Shown in pieces: positions 1-9,765 of a DNA stretch of 64,000 nt. This DNA is from Tepidimonas aquatica. GTDB lineage: Bacteria; Pseudomonadota; Gammaproteobacteria; Burkholderiales; Burkholderiaceae_C. Each line of letters opens with the position of its first letter. The stretch's first letter is position 1. The notes under the pieces are model-generated. The model had not been told where the DNA came from and did not search any database. It worked only from the letters and a program-made list of their open reading frames with translations. The DNA is taken from positions 23,421-87,420 of the forward strand of contig NZ_VJNA01000010.1 in assembly GCF_007556585.1 (NCBI RefSeq), in the 5' to 3' direction. The position numbers and the translations under genes were made by a program.

Positions 1-2094
1 GAGGGGCACTTTTCAGCGCACCTGTTGCCGGTCGATGCCGAAGCCGAGCGCGCCGAAGCCGACCCGAAGGAGCTGGAGGCGCTGCGCCGCGCCGTCATGC
101 AGCAGTTCGAGCAGTACGTCAAGCTCAACAAAAAGATTCCAGCCGAGATCCTGACCTCGATCGCCAGCATCGACGACCCCGGTCGCCTGGCCGACACGAT
201 CGCCGCGCACCTGCCGCTCAAGCTCGAAGTCAAACAAAGCATCCTGGACCTGGAGCGTTTGGTGCAGCGGCTGGAGCACCTGTTTGCGCAGTTGGAGGCG
301 GAGGTCGAAATCCTCAACGTCGACCGGCGCATCCGTGGGCGCGTCAAGCGCCAGATGGAAAAAAACCAGCGCGAGTTCTACCTCAACGAGCAGGTCAAGG
401 CGATCCAAAAAGAGCTGGGCGAGGGGGACGCCAGCGCCGAAATCGAGGAGCTGGAAAAGAAAATCAAGGCCGCACGCATGCCCAAGGAGGCGCGCCAAAA
501 GGCCGAGGCCGAGCTCAAAAAGCTCAAGCTGATGTCGCCCATGTCGGCCGAGGCCACCGTGGTGCGCAACTACATCGACGTGCTGGTCAACCTGCCCTGG
601 AGCAAAAAGACCAAGGTGCGCCACGACCTGGCCTACGCCGAGGAAGTGCTCAACGCTGACCACTACGGGCTGGACAAGGTCAAAGAGCGCATCCTGGAAT
701 ATCTGGCCGTGCAGCAGCGCGTCGACAAGGTCAAGGCGCCGATCCTGTGCCTGGTGGGGCCGCCGGGGGTGGGCAAAACGTCGCTGGGGCAGTCCATCGC
801 CAAGGCCACCGGGCGCAAGTACGTGCGCATGGCGCTGGGCGGCATGCGTGACGAGGCCGAAATTCGCGGTCACCGGCGCACCTACATCGGCGCGCTGCCG
901 GGCAAGGTGCTGCAAAACCTCACCAAGGTGGGCGTACGCAACCCCTTGTTCCTGCTGGACGAGATCGACAAGCTCGGCATGGACTTCCGCGGTGACCCGG
1001 CCTCGGCGTTGCTGGAGGTGCTGGACCCTGAACAAAACCACACCTTCCAGGACCACTACGTCGAGCTGGACTTTGATCTGTCGGATGTGATGTTCGTGGC
1101 GACGTCCAACTCGCTCAACATCCCGCCGGCGCTGCTGGACCGTATGGAGGTCATCCGCCTGTCGGGCTACACCGAGGACGAGAAGGTGGCCATCGCCTTG
1201 CGCTACCTGCTGCCCAAGCAGCGCGCCAACAACGGCGTCAAGGACGACGAGCTGGAGGTGACCGAGGCTGCCGTGCGCGACATCGTGCGCTACTACACCC
1301 GCGAAGCCGGCGTGCGCGCGCTGGAGCGCGAGATTTCGCGCATCTGCCGCAAGGTGGTCAAGGGCCTGCTGCTGGGCAAGATGAACAAGCCCGTGGTGGT
1401 GACGCCGGACAACCTGGCGGACTTTTTGGGCGTGCGCAAGTACACCTACGGCCGCGCCGAACAACAAAACCAAGTCGGTCAGGTGGTGGGGCTGGCGTGG
1501 ACCGAAGTCGGCGGCGATCTGCTGACCATCGAAGCCGCCATCATGCCGGGCAAGGGCAACGTCATCCGCACCGGCTCGCTGGGCGATGTGATGAAGGAGT
1601 CGGTTGAGGCCGCGCGCACCGTGGTGCGCAGCCGTGCCCGGCGGCTGGGCATCCCTGACGAGCTGTTCGAGAAAAAGGACATCCACATCCACGTGCCCGA
1701 CGGCGCCACACCGAAGGACGGCCCCAGCGCTGGCATCGCGATGACGACGGCCATCGTGTCGGCGCTGACCGGCATCCCGGTGCGTGCGGACGTGGCGATG
1801 ACCGGCGAGATCACGCTGCGCGGTGAAGTCACCGCCATCGGCGGCCTGAAGGAAAAGCTGCTGGCCGCGCTGCGTGGTGGCGTGCGCACCGTCATCATCC
1901 CGGAAGAAAACGTCAAGGACTTGGCGGAGATCCCCGACAACGTCAAGCAGGGGCTGGAGATCGTGCCGGTGCGCTGGATCGACAAGGTGCTGGAGCTGGC
2001 GCTGGAGCGCCAGCCGGTGCCGTTGCCGGATGAGGAGCCGGTGGCGGCGGCGGCGCCAGCGGCCGAAGGCCCGGCGCCGGCGGTGACGCACTGA
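1..2094 (+). CDS. lon: ATP-dependent protease Lon (5' end outside window)
   Basis: The reading frame is already open at base 1, so this is the last 697 residues of a protein that starts upstream. Lon is a cytoplasmic hexameric AAA+ protease that unfolds and degrades damaged and regulatory proteins. In the visible part, a coiled N-terminal/linker region comes first. The Walker A motif GPPGVGKTS follows at fragment residues 253-261, then Walker B (LFLLDEIDK). The C-terminal serine protease domain has the catalytic serine at fragment residue 576 (in PKDGPSAG) and the catalytic lysine at 619 (in GGLKEK). Their 43-residue spacing matches E. coli S679/K722. A short Ala/Pro-rich tail ends the protein. 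Both catalytic dyad residues are present, so it should be active. A tRNA cluster follows about 100 bp downstream. Confidence 0.98.
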   Translation, partial: EGHFSAHLLPVDAEAERAEADPKELEALRRAVMQQFEQYVKLNKKIPAEILTSIASIDDPGRLADTIAAHLPLKLEVKQSILDLERLVQRLEHLFAQLEAEVEILNVDRRIRGRVKRQMEKNQREFYLNEQVKAIQKELGEGDASAEIEELEKKIKAARMPKEARQKAEAELKKLKLMSPMSAEATVVRNYIDVLVNLPWSKKTKVRHDLAYAEEVLNADHYGLDKVKERILEYLAVQQRVDKVKAPILCLVGPPGVGKTSLGQSIAKATGRKYVRMALGGMRDEAEIRGHRRTYIGALPGKVLQNLTKVGVRNPLFLLDEIDKLGMDFRGDPASALLEVLDPEQNHTFQDHYVELDFDLSDVMFVATSNSLNIPPALLDRMEVIRLSGYTEDEKVAIALRYLLPKQRANNGVKDDELEVTEAAVRDIVRYYTREAGVRALEREISRICRKVVKGLLLGKMNKPVVVTPDNLADFLGVRKYTYGRAEQQNQVGQVVGLAWTEVGGDLLTIEAAIMPGKGNVIRTGSLGDVMKESVEAARTVVRSRARRLGIPDELFEKKDIHIHVPDGATPKDGPSAGIAMTTAIVSALTGIPVRADVAMTGEITLRGEVTAIGGLKEKLLAALRGGVRTVIIPEENVKDLAEIPDNVKQGLEIVPVRWIDKVLELALERQPVPLPDEEPVAAAAPAAEGPAPAVTH

Positions 2095-2136
2095 GCCGCG
2101 AGCAGCGCTGACGCCGCGGTGGCGTGATTTTTCGGC

Positions 2137-2142
2137 TATAAT
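2137..2142 (+). promoter_or_regulatory. -10 box ahead of the tRNA cluster
   Basis: A perfect TATAAT lies in the lon-tRNA gap, 49 bp before the first tRNA-Gly. It is conspicuous in G+C-rich surroundings. I see no good -35 at 16-18 bp spacing. It most likely starts the precursor transcript carrying tRNA-Gly, tRNA-Cys and tRNA-Gly. Confidence 0.55.
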
Positions 2143-2190
2143 GCAGGTCTGTCGGCGCTGCTGGTTGTGCAAACCACCGGCAGCGGCAAC

Positions 2191-2266
2191 GCGGGAATAG
2201 CTCAGTTGGTAGAGCGCAACCTTGCCAAGGTTGAGGTCGCGAGTTCGAGACTCGTTTCCCGCTCCA
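2191..2266 (+). tRNA. tRNA-Gly (GCC), copy 1
   Basis: A 76-nt cloverleaf. The acceptor GCGGGAA pairs with TTCCCGC at 2256-2262, followed by discriminator T and an encoded CCA. The anticodon GCC is at 2224-2226 in the loop TTGCCAA. It is identical base for base to the copy at 2452-2527. Confidence 0.97.
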
Positions 2267-2339
2267 AATTGACGTGGTGGTTGCTGGATTTGCATGTTCA
2301 GCAACCACCCTCCGGCGGTTGTCGGGTTGAACCAGACAA

Positions 2340-2413
2340 GGCGCGGTAGCAAAGCGGTTATGCACCGGATTGCAAATCCGAGTAGGTCGGTTCGACTCCG
2401 GCCCGCGCCTCCA
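2340..2413 (+). tRNA. tRNA-Cys (GCA)
   Basis: A 74-nt cloverleaf. The acceptor GGCGCGG pairs with CCGCGCC at 2403-2409, then T and an encoded CCA. The anticodon GCA is at 2372-2374. It sits between two identical tRNA-Gly genes, probably on one precursor. Confidence 0.96.
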
Positions 2414-2451
2414 ACATGCGCGTGTGCAAACCGTTGGCATGCACGCACCAG

Positions 2452-2527
2452 GCGGGAATAGCTCAGTTGGTAGAGCGCAACCTTGCCAAGGTTGAGGTCG
2501 CGAGTTCGAGACTCGTTTCCCGCTCCA
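2452..2527 (+). tRNA. tRNA-Gly (GCC), copy 2
   Basis: Identical in all 76 positions to the copy at 2191-2266, with anticodon GCC at 2485-2487 and an encoded CCA. A TGTGCAAACC-type sequence precedes both copies at about the same distance, which suggests tandem duplication. Confidence 0.97.
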
Positions 2528-2536
2528 AACATCCAG

Positions 2537-2573
2537 CCCCGTGCCGCGCAAGCGACGCACGGGGTTTCTTTTT
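2537..2573 (+). terminator. Rho-independent terminator of the tRNA cluster
   Basis: CCCCGTGC (2537-2544) pairs with GCACGGGG (2557-2564) and is followed directly by TTTCTTTTT. It begins 10 bases after the second tRNA-Gly and should end the tRNA transcript before the oppositely oriented mltD. Confidence 0.85.
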
Positions 2574-2637
2574 GGGGCGCCCCGTGCGGTAGGTGCGCCG
2601 GCCTACCGGCGCTGGTGGCGCACGTTGGCGCGTGCGC

Positions 2638-4269
2638 TCAGCGTGCGCGGGCCGCCTGCGCCTGCGTGGTGGCCAGCCGTTGCGGCTTGCTGGCTTGCAC
2701 CTTCTTGACTCCGGCTGCAGGGCGCGCGGCTGCGGCCCGTGTTGGGGGACGCTTCGGTTTTTTGGCCGCACCGGTGGCCAATCGCGTGGCGGGGCTGCGT
2801 GCCTTGTCCTGCACCTGCACGACCAGCTTTTGGCCCGCCCGCAGCGGGCTGTTGGGTTTGAGGCCATTCCACGCCGCCAGGTCCGCCACCTTCACACCGT
2901 GACGCTTGGCCAGCTTGGCCAGCGTGTCGCCCTTGCGGGCCCGCACGCGCACCGTGCGCACCGGCGGCTGTTCGGGGGCCAGCAGCACCTGGCCGTGGTC
3001 GGCCAGGTGTTCGGGCACGTCACGGTCCAGCCGCCCTTCGCGCGGCACCAGCAGCGTGGAGCCTGCTTTCAGTTTCATGCGCGGCGGGATGCGGTTGGCC
3101 GCGCGCAGCTCGGCTGCGGACCAGCCCAGTTCACGGGCGGCCTGGCCCACCGTCATGTCGCGCGGCACGCGCCAGGCGGTCCAGCTGGCGGTGGGGCCGC
3201 GGTGCTGCCGCAACCGTTCGGCAAACTGCACGGCGTTGTCCCAGGGCAGCAGGATTTCCGGCGTGCCTGCGGCCATGATGACGGGCTTGTCGTGCGCCGG
3301 ATTCAGGGTGCGAAAGTCCGCCTCTGACACCCCGGCCAAGCGCGCGATCAGCGCCACGTCCAGGTCGCGTTCGATGCGCACGGTGTCGAAAAACGGGTGG
3401 TTGCCCACCGGCGGCAGCGTCACGCCGTAGCGTTGGGGCGCACGCACCAGGTTTTTGACCGCCTGCAGCTTGGGCACGTAGTGGCGGGTTTCGTCGGGCA
3501 TGCGCAGGTCGGTGTACCCGGTGGGCAGCCCCGCGGCGGCGTTGCGTCGAATGGCGCGCTGCACGTTGCCTTCGCCCCAGTTGTAAGCCGCCAGGGCCAG
3601 GTGCCAGTCGCCAAACATACGGTGCAACCGCTCCAGGTAGTCCAGCGCCGCGCGGGTGGAGGCCAGCACGTCGCGGCGGTCGTCGCGGAAGGCGTTTTGC
3701 TTGAGGTCGAAATGTTTGCCGGTGGCTGGCATGAACTGCCACATACCGGCGGCCTTGGCGCGCGAGACCGCCTGCGGGTTGAACGCGCTTTCAATGAACG
3801 GCAGCAGCGCCAGTTCGGCCGGCAGCTGGCGCCGCTCCAGTTCTTCGACGACGTGGAACAGGTATTTGCTGCCGCGGTCCACCATGCGTTGCAGGTAGTC
3901 CGGGCGGCTGGCGTACCAGCGTTCCCATTGCGCCACACGCTCGTCGTCCAAATCGGGCATGGCAAAGCCGCGTTCGATACGCTCCCACAGATCGCGCGGC
4001 GCTTGCACCGGCGCAACCGTCGGCGGCTCCGGCAGCGGCGCGGCGGCGGGGGGCGCCACGCGCTCGACGATGGCTGCCGCAGCTGTGGGGGGGAGCGTTG
4101 CCGTGGTGGTGGCGGGTGCCGTCTCGGCGGGTGGGGCCGCGGCCCCCACCGCCGATACGCTCGCCGCGGGGGCGTGCGAGCCGGGCCGGTGGGCGCAGCC
4201 CGCCAGCACCAGCGCGGCAATCAGCGCGCCACAGCGCACAGCCCAAGGGGATTGTGAAGGTTTTGGCAT
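2638..4269 (-). CDS. mltD: Membrane-bound lytic murein transglycosylase D
   Basis: A 543-residue lipoprotein that cleaves glycan strands of peptidoglycan. The N-terminus is a lipoprotein signal with lipobox LAGC at 22-25, predicting a Cys25 anchor. An Ala/Pro-rich spacer runs to about residue 90. The SLT-type catalytic domain has the Glu-Ser pair (IES) at Glu160-Ser161, followed by the GMWQFMPATG segment. Two C-terminal LysM peptidoglycan-binding domains lie at roughly 367-409 and 441-486. The tail is basic and Ala-rich. It lies downstream of gloB on the same strand, 72 bp away across an 18-bp tandem repeat. The ATG at 4269 gives the expected signal peptide. Confidence 0.95.
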   Translation of the reverse strand: MPKPSQSPWAVRCGALIAALVLAGCAHRPGSHAPAASVSAVGAAAPPAETAPATTTATLPPTAAAAIVERVAPPAAAPLPEPPTVAPVQAPRDLWERIERGFAMPDLDDERVAQWERWYASRPDYLQRMVDRGSKYLFHVVEELERRQLPAELALLPFIESAFNPQAVSRAKAAGMWQFMPATGKHFDLKQNAFRDDRRDVLASTRAALDYLERLHRMFGDWHLALAAYNWGEGNVQRAIRRNAAAGLPTGYTDLRMPDETRHYVPKLQAVKNLVRAPQRYGVTLPPVGNHPFFDTVRIERDLDVALIARLAGVSEADFRTLNPAHDKPVIMAAGTPEILLPWDNAVQFAERLRQHRGPTASWTAWRVPRDMTVGQAARELGWSAAELRAANRIPPRMKLKAGSTLLVPREGRLDRDVPEHLADHGQVLLAPEQPPVRTVRVRARKGDTLAKLAKRHGVKVADLAAWNGLKPNSPLRAGQKLVVQVQDKARSPATRLATGAAKKPKRPPTRAAAARPAAGVKKVQASKPQRLATTQAQAARAR

Positions 4270-4301
4270 TCGATAGGCAATGCAGGGGCAGCGCCGCCGG
4301 G

Positions 4302-4341
4302 GCTTTTAAAGAAAGCTTCGCTTTTAACGAAAGCTTCGCTT

Positions 4342-4353
<12 letters not shown>
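4302..4353. repeat. 18-bp tandem repeat, about 2.9 copies
   Basis: Units are 4302-4319, 4320-4337 and a 16-bp partial at 4338-4353, on the pattern GCTTTTAAMGAAAGCTTC. Each unit contains the short inverted pair GCTTT/AAAGC, so hairpins can form on either strand. The array is A+T-rich in a G+C-rich region. It covers the last codons and stop of gloB and most of the gap to mltD. It may act as a processing or attenuation structure, or may be a simple slippage repeat. Confidence 0.85.
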
Positions 4354-5142
<789 letters not shown>

Positions 5143-6054
5143 ATGGCGATGATACCCGCGGACGACGCGCTGGTGGACCGTTGGGCCGACGCGTTGTGGC
5201 TGGAAGATGGGCTGGCCGCGCGCACGCTGGCCGCGTACCGCAGCGACCTCAAGGGGCTGGCGGCCTGGCTCGCCACGCGCGGGCGGCGCCTGTTGGCGGC
5301 GGAGGCGGCCGATCTGCAGGCCTACATGGCCGTGCGCCTGCCGGGCAGCCGCGCCACCAGCAGCAACCGGCGGTTGAGCGCATTCAAGCGCTTTTACCGT
5401 TGGGCGCTGCGCGAGGGGCTGATCGAGCGCGACCCCACGCTGCCGCTGCTGGCGGCACGCACGCCGCTGCGGGTGCCCAAGACCCTGACCGAGGCGCAGG
5501 TGGAGGCCCTGCTGGCGGCCCCCGACGTGGGCACGCCGTTGGGGCTGCGCGACCGCGCGATGCTGGAGCTGATGTACGCCAGCGGCCTGCGGGTCAGCGA
5601 GCTGACCGCGCTGCGGTTGCACGAGGTCAGCCTGGCCGACCAGGTGCTGCGTGTCACCGGCAAAGGCGCCAAGGAGCGGTTGGTGCCGTTTGGCGACGTG
5701 GCAGCCGACTGGCTGCGCCGCTACCTGGGCGAGGCCCGGCCCGCCCTGCTGGCCGGGCGCGTCAGTGACGACCTGTTCGTGACGCAGCGCCACGGTGCGG
5801 CGATGACGCGCGAGATGTTTTGGTACGTGGTCAAACGCCACGCGCGCGCGGCCGGCATCCAGGCGCCGCTGTCGCCGCACACGCTGCGCCACGCGTTTGC
5901 CACCCACCTGCTCAATCACGGGGCCGACCTGCGCGCGGTGCAGCTGCTGCTGGGCCACGCCGACATTGCCACCACCACCATCTACACCCACGTGGCACGC
6001 GAACGGCTGCGCCAGTTGCACGCCCGCCACCACCCGCGCGGGGGTGGGGGATGA
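5143..6054 (+). CDS. xerD: Site-specific tyrosine recombinase XerD
   Basis: A 303-residue recombinase that, with XerC, resolves chromosome dimers at dif during division. It has an N-terminal SAM-like core-binding domain (about 1-105) and a C-terminal catalytic domain. All catalytic residues are visible and match E. coli spacing: Arg150 (SGLRVSEL), Lys174, His246 and Arg249 (PHTLRHAF), His272 (LGHAD), and the nucleophile Tyr281. The tail ends HHPRGGGG. It starts exactly where gloB starts on the other strand. The frame is open upstream, but homology begins at this ATG; a second in-frame ATG is at 5149. It is a housekeeping Xer protein, with no phage genes nearby. Confidence 0.95.
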   Translation: MAMIPADDALVDRWADALWLEDGLAARTLAAYRSDLKGLAAWLATRGRRLLAAEAADLQAYMAVRLPGSRATSSNRRLSAFKRFYRWALREGLIERDPTLPLLAARTPLRVPKTLTEAQVEALLAAPDVGTPLGLRDRAMLELMYASGLRVSELTALRLHEVSLADQVLRVTGKGAKERLVPFGDVAADWLRRYLGEARPALLAGRVSDDLFVTQRHGAAMTREMFWYVVKRHARAAGIQAPLSPHTLRHAFATHLLNHGADLRAVQLLLGHADIATTTIYTHVARERLRQLHARHHPRGGGG

Positions 6055-6063
6055 GGCATGCGA

Positions 6064-8136
6064 TCAGCGCCCGCCCCAGCTGTCTTTGAGGGTGGCGATG
6101 CGGTTGAACACCGGCTGCTCGGGCCGGTGGTCGAGCCGGTCGGCGCAGAAGTAGCCGTGGCGCTCGAATTGCCAGCGCGATTCGGCGGGGAGGTTGATCA
6201 GTGTCGGCTCGACGTACCCGCGCACGGTACGCAGGCTGGCCGGGTTCAGCACGGCCCGGAAGTCTTTGCCACCAGCGTCGGGCTGCGGGTCGGTGAACAG
6301 GCGGTCGTACAGGCGCACCTGCACCGCCACCGCCTCGTGGGCACCGACCCAGGTGATGGTGCCTTTGACCTTGATGGCGTCGGCGCCGGGAGTGCCGCTT
6401 TTGGTGTCGGGGATCACGCGCGCCAGCACCTTGGTCACTTGCCCCTGGGCGTCCTTTTCGCAGCCGGTGCACTCGACAACGTAGCCGTACTTGAGGCGAA
6501 CCTTGTTGCCGGGGAACAGCCTGAAATAGCCCTTGGGCGGCTGTTCAGCGAAGTCCTCGCGCTCGATCCACAGCCGTGGGCCCAGCGTGAACGATCGCTC
6601 GCCCCAGCCCGGGTGGTGCGGGTGCAGCGGGGCGCGACAAGCCTCGCGGTGCGTGGCGCTGCCAAACACCTCGGCCCAGTTGGTGAGTTCGAGTTCGACC
6701 GGATCCAGCACCACCATGGCGCGCGGGGCCTTGCCTTCCAGGTCGTCACGCAGCGCCACTTCCAGGTTGCCGTAGTCGATCCAGCCGCCGGCCTTGCTGA
6801 CGCCGGTACGCTCACAAAAGAGCCGGATCGCTTCCGGCGTGTAGCCGCGTCGGCGCAGGCCGGCGATGGTGGGCAGGCGCGGGTCATCCCAGCCGGCGAC
6901 GATGCCCTCGTCCACCAAGGCCTTGAGCTTGCGTTTGCTGGTGACGACGTAGGTGAGGTTCAGGCGCGCGAATTCGTACTGGTGCGGCAGGTCGAACGGC
7001 TCGGGCTCGTAGGCGGCAAGCGCCTGCGCCAGCAACGGGGTGAAGTGGTGCAGCTCGGCCAGCAGCAGCTCGAAAAAGCCGTCGAGGTCGCGCAGCACGG
7101 CGTCGCGGTCGTGCTCCCAGCGCGCGAACATGGCGGCCATGCGCCGCTCGGCCTCGGTGTTGCGGCCGAGCTTGGCCGCGGCGTTGTGGCAGCGCAGCGC
7201 GAATTCCTTGGCGGCTTCGACACCTTGGGCGCGCAAGCCCTCAATGCGTTGGCGGGCGCGGGCAAAGTGCGGCGCACGCAGCAGCGGCACCAGGCGCTCC
7301 AGCAACCAGTCGTAAAACGGGCGCTGGTCTTCGAACTCCAGCGTGCAGATGCTGTGCGTGATTTGCTCCAGCGCGTCCTCGATGGGGTGCGCGAAGGTGT
7401 ACATCGGGTACACGCACCAGCGCTCGCCAGTGTTGTGGTGGGCGGCGTGCTTGATGCGGTAGATCGTCGGGTCGCGCAGGTTGATGTTGGGGCTGGCCAT
7501 GTCGATCTTGGCGCGCAGCACCATCGCGCCGTCGGGGTGCTGGCCAGCCAGCATTTCGCGCCAGCGGCGCAGGTTGTCCTGCACGGGCCGGTCACGCCAC
7601 GGGCTGTCCACCCCCGGCTCGGTCAGCGTGCCGCGGTTGGCCCGCATCTGCTCCGGCGTTTGTTCGTCGACGTAGGCGTGGCCGGTTTCGATCAGGTACT
7701 CGGCCGCACGCGCCATCGTCTCGAAATAATCGCTGGCGAAGTAGCGGTGCTCGGTGCCATGGGCGTGCCAGCTCCAGCCCAGCCACTGCACGGCGTCGGC
7801 GATGGCGTCGACGTAGGCCTGCTCTTCCTTTTCGGGGTTGGTGTCGTCGTAGCGCAGGTGGCACACACCACCGTACTCCTGCGCCAGGCTGAAGTTGATC
7901 CAGATGCTTTTGGCGTGCCCGATGTGCAGGTAGCCGTTGGGCTCCGGGGGAAAGCGGGTGCGAATGCGCGCCGGGTCGGGCAGGCCGCGGGCGTGGTGGT
8001 CGGCGTCGCCGGGGCTGCCACCCCAGCGGCGGCCTTGGTGGCGCCCAGCAGCCAGGTCGCGCTCGATGATCTGGCGCAAGAAGTTGCTGCTGGAGGCGGG
8101 ATGGTGTTCGTGGGTGTGCGGGGCGTGCTCGCTCAT
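6064..8136 (-). CDS. glnS: Glutaminyl-tRNA synthetase with large internal insertion
   Basis: A 690-residue class I synthetase that charges tRNA-Gln. The Rossmann catalytic domain carries PPEPNGYLHIGHAKS with HIGH at 71-74. The second class I signature is SKRK at 400-403 (in VVTSKRKL). The C-terminal anticodon-binding beta-barrels follow (ERSFTLGPRLWIEREDF onward). It is about 135 residues longer than E. coli GlnRS (554). Most of the excess is an insertion at residues 283-383, between FYDWLLERL and the conserved PHQYEFARLNL. That insertion is predicted to be largely helical and contains no motif I recognise. The N-terminal 20 residues are His-rich. The start overlaps the stop of the upstream diguanylate cyclase by 4 nt (ATGA), which suggests translational coupling. 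Confidence 0.97.
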   Translation of the reverse strand: MSEHAPHTHEHHPASSSNFLRQIIERDLAAGRHQGRRWGGSPGDADHHARGLPDPARIRTRFPPEPNGYLHIGHAKSIWINFSLAQEYGGVCHLRYDDTNPEKEEQAYVDAIADAVQWLGWSWHAHGTEHRYFASDYFETMARAAEYLIETGHAYVDEQTPEQMRANRGTLTEPGVDSPWRDRPVQDNLRRWREMLAGQHPDGAMVLRAKIDMASPNINLRDPTIYRIKHAAHHNTGERWCVYPMYTFAHPIEDALEQITHSICTLEFEDQRPFYDWLLERLVPLLRAPHFARARQRIEGLRAQGVEAAKEFALRCHNAAAKLGRNTEAERRMAAMFARWEHDRDAVLRDLDGFFELLLAELHHFTPLLAQALAAYEPEPFDLPHQYEFARLNLTYVVTSKRKLKALVDEGIVAGWDDPRLPTIAGLRRRGYTPEAIRLFCERTGVSKAGGWIDYGNLEVALRDDLEGKAPRAMVVLDPVELELTNWAEVFGSATHREACRAPLHPHHPGWGERSFTLGPRLWIEREDFAEQPPKGYFRLFPGNKVRLKYGYVVECTGCEKDAQGQVTKVLARVIPDTKSGTPGADAIKVKGTITWVGAHEAVAVQVRLYDRLFTDPQPDAGGKDFRAVLNPASLRTVRGYVEPTLINLPAESRWQFERHGYFCADRLDHRPEQPVFNRIATLKDSWGGR

Positions 8137-9557
8137 GCCGCGATTGTAGGGGGGCCAACCGCAGCGTCGCCGGCAACAACGACCCGGTTACGCCCGCTGC
8201 GCTTGGCTTGGTACAGCGCGGTGTCGGCCTGATGAATCAGGTACTGGTAGTCCGGGTGCCCGCAGTAGGGGGCCACGCCGATGCTGGCGGTGAGGTTGAG
8301 GGCCACGCCCCCGGGCAGTTCATAGGTGTGTTCGGCGATGCGCTGGCACAGCTTGTCGGCGTGGCGCAGCGCTTGCTCCGGAGTGACATCCACCAGCACG
8401 ACGAGGAATTCTTCGCCACCGTAGCGAAAGACAAAGTCGCTGGCGCGCACGTGGTTGAGCAGCAGCAGCGCGGTCTGTTGCAGCACGGTGTCACCGGCGT
8501 CGTGGCTGTGCTGGTCGTTGACGAGCTTGAAGTGGTCCAGATCGAGCAGCAGTAGCGCAAACGGGATGCGGCGTTGTTGGGCCAAGTGCACTTCGCGCCC
8601 CAGGATGGGGCCGAGAAACCGGCGGTTCAGCAGCCGCGTGAGCGCGTCGCGGCCGCTTTCCAGTTCGATGTGGCGCTCGAACAGCACTTGCACGAGGTAC
8701 TGCAGGTTGCCCAGCGCGGCTTGCAGCTCGGTGATCAACACCGGCTGGCGTTGTGGATCCTGGACTTGCAATTGCGGCAGCAACGCGTTGTCGATGCGGT
8801 CCAGGCTGGCGTGCACCGGCTCGACTTCAGGGGCGCCTTCGAACAGGTTGTCGCCTTTGTGCAGGAACCACAAGCCGAATTCAGAGCCGCGCAGCGTTGG
8901 CAGCACCAACGGCTGACCGCCGCGATGCAGCGCGAACAACACCTCCTGGCCCCAGGCGGCGAGCAAAAAACGCTGCCGCTCGCGCTCTACCTGCAGGTTT
9001 TGGCTCAACGCGTGCAGGCGGAAGGCTTCCTCGGTGCGGGCGACGCGCTGGGTGTCTCGCACGTACGACTCGGCCATCAATTCCAGCGCGAGGTCGAACA
9101 GGTCGTTCACGTACAGCAGCGCCGCCTCGGTCTGCTGCGCGTCCAGGGCTGCGACGTCCGGCCGGTGCAGCAGGCGGCTCAACAGCCGACCTTTGAGAAA
9201 GCGCGCCCCACGGGCGACGAGGTGCATCGGTAACTGGATGCGGGCGTGCACCTCGCCGACGTGGCGCTGCTGCGCGACAATGGCCGACAGCGCCTCGGGC
9301 GGATGGGGTTCGAACAGTTCGGCCAGCCAGCGACGCATCGAGGCGTGCAGGCGCTGGTGCACGATGTCCGCGTCCAAAAACAGCTTGGCCTGCGGGTGGG
9401 TCAGCATTTCCGTGTAGAACGCCTCGGCCAGTTCGTCGCCCAGGTCGTGCGCCAGCGCGCTGATGCGCTGCGCGATCGCCGGCGGGGTCTTGGTCAAAAT
9501 GGACTGCCATTCGACCACCGGGTCGAAGTCGGCGCGGGAATGTTGCGATACTATCAT
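8133..9557 (-). CDS. Globin-coupled heme oxygen-sensor diguanylate cyclase (DosC-like)
   Basis: A 474-residue protein with the architecture of E. coli DosC: sensor globin, middle domain, GGDEF. The globin domain (about 15-170) keeps the proximal heme ligand His104 in GEVHARIQLP (DosC His98 in AEVHARIGIP) and the distal Tyr48 in AFYTEML (DosC Tyr43). The middle segment matches DosC closely, for example SEFGLWFLHKGDNLF. The cyclase domain has active-site GGEEF at 380-384 and an inhibitory-site RxxD (RASD) at 371-374, so product feedback is likely. It should make c-di-GMP in an oxygen-dependent way. No partner phosphodiesterase gene is adjacent. The upstream region is A+T-rich without a clear ribosome site. 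The gene overlaps the glnS start by 4 nt. Confidence 0.9.
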   Translation of the reverse strand: MIVSQHSRADFDPVVEWQSILTKTPPAIAQRISALAHDLGDELAEAFYTEMLTHPQAKLFLDADIVHQRLHASMRRWLAELFEPHPPEALSAIVAQQRHVGEVHARIQLPMHLVARGARFLKGRLLSRLLHRPDVAALDAQQTEAALLYVNDLFDLALELMAESYVRDTQRVARTEEAFRLHALSQNLQVERERQRFLLAAWGQEVLFALHRGGQPLVLPTLRGSEFGLWFLHKGDNLFEGAPEVEPVHASLDRIDNALLPQLQVQDPQRQPVLITELQAALGNLQYLVQVLFERHIELESGRDALTRLLNRRFLGPILGREVHLAQQRRIPFALLLLDLDHFKLVNDQHSHDAGDTVLQQTALLLLNHVRASDFVFRYGGEEFLVVLVDVTPEQALRHADKLCQRIAEHTYELPGGVALNLTASIGVAPYCGHPDYQYLIHQADTALYQAKRSGRNRVVVAGDAAVGPPTIAA

Positions 9558-9765
9558 TTTTAGTAATTATTGGTTATTGTTTGCTCAGTCTACCACGGGG
9601 TGGCTGGAGGTGCTAGGGTTGCCAACGATGTGGCCGCGAAACGTAGGCGGGTGTGTTACCACCGGTTACGTTCGACACGATTGCGTGATACCTGTAGCAC
9701 GCGCTTGGTGTTGCAATAGGTGCACGTATGGTCGAGCACGCGCTCGCAAGGCAGGAGAGATCGGT

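Noticed and set aside
2191..2527. Repeated tRNA-Gly ends considered as attachment sites of an integrated element
   Set aside because: Only tRNA-Cys lies between the copies. There is no integrase in the cluster, and XerD at 5143 is the housekeeping recombinase.
13..2532. A very long minus-strand open frame opposite lon and the tRNAs, with peptides such as GNESRTRDLNLGKVALYQLSYSR
   Set aside because: The peptide is simply the reverse strand of tRNA-Gly, a known source of false genes. The rest is His/Gln/Arg-rich antisense of lon caused by high G+C.
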